From contig NZ_JAINVG010000008.1 in NCBI RefSeq assembly GCF_020400725.1, positions 113,605 to 177,604 on the forward strand: a stretch of DNA of 64,000 nucleotides. Reading direction: 5' to 3'. Under the pieces are notes generated by a model. That model had not been told where the DNA came from. It saw only the letters and a list, made by a program, of their open reading frames with translations, and made no database searches. Positions 61,877 to 64,000 of the stretch are shown here, piece after piece. A program made the translations under genes and the position numbers. Position 1 is the first letter of the stretch; each line of letters opens with the position of its first letter. This DNA is from Streptomyces sp. NK15101 (lineage in GTDB: Bacteria; Actinomycetota; Actinomycetes; Streptomycetales; Streptomycetaceae).

Positions 61877-63526
61877 TCACTTCTCCTTCTGCAGTACGGA
61901 GAGCGCGGCGATCAGCTCCGCCTGCGGCTCGGGGGTCACGTCGAGCGCGTCGAGGGGGGCGAGGCGGCGGTCTCGCTCGGTGTGCAGGACGCGGTCGACG
62001 TACGAGAGGACGAGTTCGCCGCCCTTGTCGCGCAGCCGCAGGGCGGTCTGGGCGCCGAGGAGTTCGGCGAGGCGTTCGCCGGCGGCGCGGGCGCGGCGGC
62101 CGCCGAGGAGGGAGGTGGCGAGGAGCGCGGCGACGGTGTCGGGCTCGGGGGCGACGCCGCGGGAACCGGCGGAGCGGGAGCCGGAGAGGCGGGACCCCGG
62201 AGGGCGGTCGATGCCCCGCACCTCGTCCTCGGCCAGCTCCTCGAGCTCGCGGCGCCAGCGGCGCGCCTCCACGCCGATCCGCTCCGCCGCCTCCCGGTCG
62301 GCGCCGCCCCGGGGCGGGCCGAGGGGCTCGGAGGCGGGTTCGCGGCGCCAGGCGTCCCGGACGTGCTCCTCGGCCGCGGAGACCGCGCAGTGGAGGAGGG
62401 CGGCGAGGGACTCGGTGAGGGCGTCGAGGAGCTCCTCCGCGGTGCTGTCGCGGGGGTAGCCGCGCCAGCGGGTGCGGGCGTCGCCGGCGAGGACGGCGCC
62501 GCGGCCGAGCTCCTTGCGCACCCGCCGGCCCTGCTCGCGGTACGCGGTCTCGACGACGCCGCCGAGGCGGACGGCGGCGGCGTACTGGGCGGCGACCGCG
62601 CCGGCCAGCTCGGGCAGCCGGGAGTCGAGGGAGTCGATGACCCCGGAGGCGGTCCGGTCGGCGGCCTGCTGGCGGGCGGCCGGGTCCTGGGCGCGGTGGG
62701 CGAGCCAGGCGCGCAGCTCGGCGACGGCGCTCTCGGGCAGCAGCCCGCTGCCGCCGCCGGCGGACTCGGGCAGCTCGGGGATGGTGAAGCGGGGCACGTG
62801 GTCGAGGCCGGCCTTGTCGAGGAGCGCCTCGTACTGCCGGGAGACCTCGCCGATGACCTGGTGGGGGACGCGGTCGAGGACGGTGACGAGGGTGACGTCG
62901 TACTCCTTCGCGGTACGGAGCAGGTGCCAGGGCACGGCGTCGGCGTACCGCGAGGCGGTGGTGACCATGACCCAGATGTCGGCGGCGCAGATCAACTCGG
63001 CGGCGAGGAGCCGGTTCTCGACGACGAGGGAGTCGATGTCGGGGGCGTCGAGCAGGGCGAGCCCCCGGGGCAGCGAGGCGGCCGTCTCGACGCGCAGCGC
63101 GTTCTCCTCGGGGGCCGGTTCGTCGACGGGGTGGTCCTCGTCGGCCTGGGGCAGCCAGACGCGGGTCAGCTGCGGGAGGACCCGCATTCCGGCGAACCAG
63201 TGGTGATCCTCGGGGTGGCAGACGAGCACGGGTGTCCGGGTGGTGGGCCTGAGCACTCCCGCCTCGCTGACGCGGCGCCCGACAAGGGAGTTGACGAGGG
63301 TGGACTTGCCGGCCCCGGTGGATCCGCCGACGACGGCGAGGAGCGGGGCGTCGGGGTCCTTCAGACGGGGGACCAGGTAGTCGTCGAGCTGGGCGAGCAA
63401 CTCGGTCCGGGTCTGGCGTGCGCGGGGCGTGTCGGGGAGGGGCAGTGGGAGACGCACGGCGGCGACTCGGTCGCGCAGGGCGGAGAGTGCGTCGATCAGC
63501 TGAGGCCGTTCGTCCAAGGTCACCAC
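61877..63526 (-). CDS. dynA: Dynamin-like GTPase, DynA-like
   Basis: A 549-residue GTPase without a membrane helix. The G1 loop is [15 protein letters not shown] (Lys74), G3 is LLDAPDIDS, and G4 is probably TVLDRVP. The second half is long and helical. Its length, partner gene and lack of membrane helices fit DynA, the soluble member of the sporulation dynamin pair. The start is a double GTG (63526/63523), with no strong ribosome binding site. The 292-base upstream region before the tRNA is AT-richer than its surroundings and carries two inverted repeats. Confidence 0.83.
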   Translation of the reverse strand: MVTLDERPQLIDALSALRDRVAAVRLPLPLPDTPRARQTRTELLAQLDDYLVPRLKDPDAPLLAVVGGSTGAGKSTLVNSLVGRRVSEAGVLRPTTRTPVLVCHPEDHHWFAGMRVLPQLTRVWLPQADEDHPVDEPAPEENALRVETAASLPRGLALLDAPDIDSLVVENRLLAAELICAADIWVMVTTASRYADAVPWHLLRTAKEYDVTLVTVLDRVPHQVIGEVSRQYEALLDKAGLDHVPRFTIPELPESAGGGSGLLPESAVAELRAWLAHRAQDPAARQQAADRTASGVIDSLDSRLPELAGAVAAQYAAAVRLGGVVETAYREQGRRVRKELGRGAVLAGDARTRWRGYPRDSTAEELLDALTESLAALLHCAVSAAEEHVRDAWRREPASEPLGPPRGGADREAAERIGVEARRWRRELEELAEDEVRGIDRPPGSRLSGSRSAGSRGVAPEPDTVAALLATSLLGGRRARAAGERLAELLGAQTALRLRDKGGELVLSYVDRVLHTERDRRLAPLDALDVTPEPQAELIAALSVLQKEK

Positions 63527-63663
63527 ATGCGAAGAATGCCCAATTTATGAGTGTTTTTGAAGCGTATTGCGACCCTGCGCGCCGAAGAGAAGGGTGGTGA
63601 CCGGAAGGCCGGGCATAACGAGTGCACAACACCCGACCCGAGCGACGTGAAAAGCGCTGCGCG

Positions 63664-63704
63664 AATCGCACCTGCCTGCGATTATCGGTTCGCTTCACCG
63701 AACC
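63664..63704. promoter_or_regulatory. Two inverted repeats upstream of dynA
   Basis: AATCGCA-CCTGCC-TGCGATT (63664-63683) and GGTTCG-CTTCAC-CGAACC (63687-63704) are perfect inverted repeats four bases apart, about 140 bases before dynA and 115 before the tRNA gene. They may be regulator sites. The rest of 63527-63818 has no convincing gene. Confidence 0.4.
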
Positions 63705-63818
63705 TCCACATCGTGCCACGCAGGTGAAGCAACCGGGCCAAGGCCATCGGAGCCCTATCCTTGTCCCGGCAGGCACACCCCACCCACCAGGGGCTCCTGG
63801 CCACACGGCCACCACCCG

Positions 63819-63891
63819 GCCCCCGTAGCTCAGTGGATAGAGCAGGTGCCTTCTAAGCACTTGGCCGCAGGTTCGAGTCCTGCCGGGGGCG
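63819..63891 (+). tRNA. tRNA-Arg (anticodon UCU)
   Basis: A complete 73-base cloverleaf. The acceptor GCCCCCG (63819-63825) pairs with CGGGGGC (63884-63890), and the discriminator base is G. The D arm is GCTC/GAGC, the anticodon loop CTTCTAA carries TCT at 63852-63854, and the T arm is GCAGG-TTCGAGT-CCTGC. CCA is not encoded. It reads the rare arginine codons AGA and AGG. Confidence 0.97.
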
Positions 63892-63899
63892 CAAGACCG

Positions 63900-63925
63900 G
63901 GACCCTCCTTCGGGAGGGTCCTTTT
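63900..63925 (+). terminator. Rho-independent terminator of the tRNA gene
   Basis: GGACCCTCC-TTCG-GGAGGGTCC forms a 9-bp stem (63900-63921) with a stable tetraloop and is followed by TTTT, eight bases after the tRNA. Confidence 0.95.
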
Positions 63926-63965
63926 GCTGGTCAGGGGTGTTTTCCGGGTGGGCGGGAGGGTGGGG

Positions 63966-64000
63966 TCACGCGGAGACCCTTTCGTAGGCGGACAGGAGTG
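63966..64000 (-). CDS. Last codons of a gene running in from the right edge
   Basis: A minus-strand frame entering at 64000 ends with the residues LLSAYERVSA and a TGA at 63966-63968. Codon use is normal for the genome, and the gap to the tRNA terminator fits a gene end. No function can be given from eleven codons. Confidence 0.4.
   Translation of the reverse strand, partial: LLSAYERVSA

Noticed and set aside
63622..63828. Plus-strand open frame ahead of and into the tRNA gene
   Set aside because: It overlaps a perfect tRNA, has no ribosome binding site and has poor codon bias.

Overview
The window is chromosomal DNA of a Streptomyces species or a very close actinomycete. Base composition is very GC-rich, coding third positions are almost all G or C, many genes start with GTG, and the gene content and order are typical of a Streptomyces chromosome core: a chitosan-oligosaccharide csnR-EFGHK locus, an M1 aminopeptidase N beside asd, a PknG-type kinase locus, and an SsbB gene next to two dynamin-like GTPases. 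I see no transposase, integrase, phage gene, CRISPR array or secondary-metabolite cluster, and no gap between genes above about 300 bases.

Layout. 1-4,000: a truncated secreted serine hydrolase, NUDIX and HPP proteins, a PPOX-fold protein bracketed by two related intergenic repeats, and a VOC protein divergent from a CGNR regulator over a strong inverted repeat. 4,000-12,600: a secreted subtilase with a structured upstream region, asd, a TerD protein and pepN. 12,700-17,500: allantoicase, a LysR regulator and two EamA transporters on the minus strand, then a divergent MarR regulator. 17,600-25,500: a small membrane protein, malQ preceded by a coupled small ORF, a secreted GH84-type enzyme, an HNH endonuclease and an MscS channel.

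25,600-32,500 is the csn locus: ROK regulator, sugar ABC importer without its own ATPase, GH4 glycosidase and BadF-type kinase. It has a readable promoter and a perfect CsnR-type palindrome. 32,500-43,330 holds seven same-strand genes that look like one signalling module: a four-helix membrane protein (GlnX-like), an amino-acid-binding protein (GlnH-like), a coiled-coil protein, a PknG-like Ser/Thr kinase, a PP2C phosphatase, a VWA protein and an FHA protein. Kinase, phosphatase and FHA protein all carry zinc ribbons joined to low-complexity linkers. This is the most interesting system in the window.

43,400-64,000: a PCMT-like methyltransferase, a truncated globin, an ABC exporter of two giant FtsX-type permeases plus ATPase with overlapping genes, an overlapping operon of thioesterase, unknown protein and GNAT, the ABC-F factor EttA, an MFS exporter, a sortase-anchored thioester-domain surface protein, SsbB, the dynB-dynA pair, tRNA-Arg(UCU) with a terminator, and the last codons of a minus-strand gene.

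Functions come from motifs and family knowledge only. No database search was run, and starts were chosen from ribosome binding sites and codon bias.
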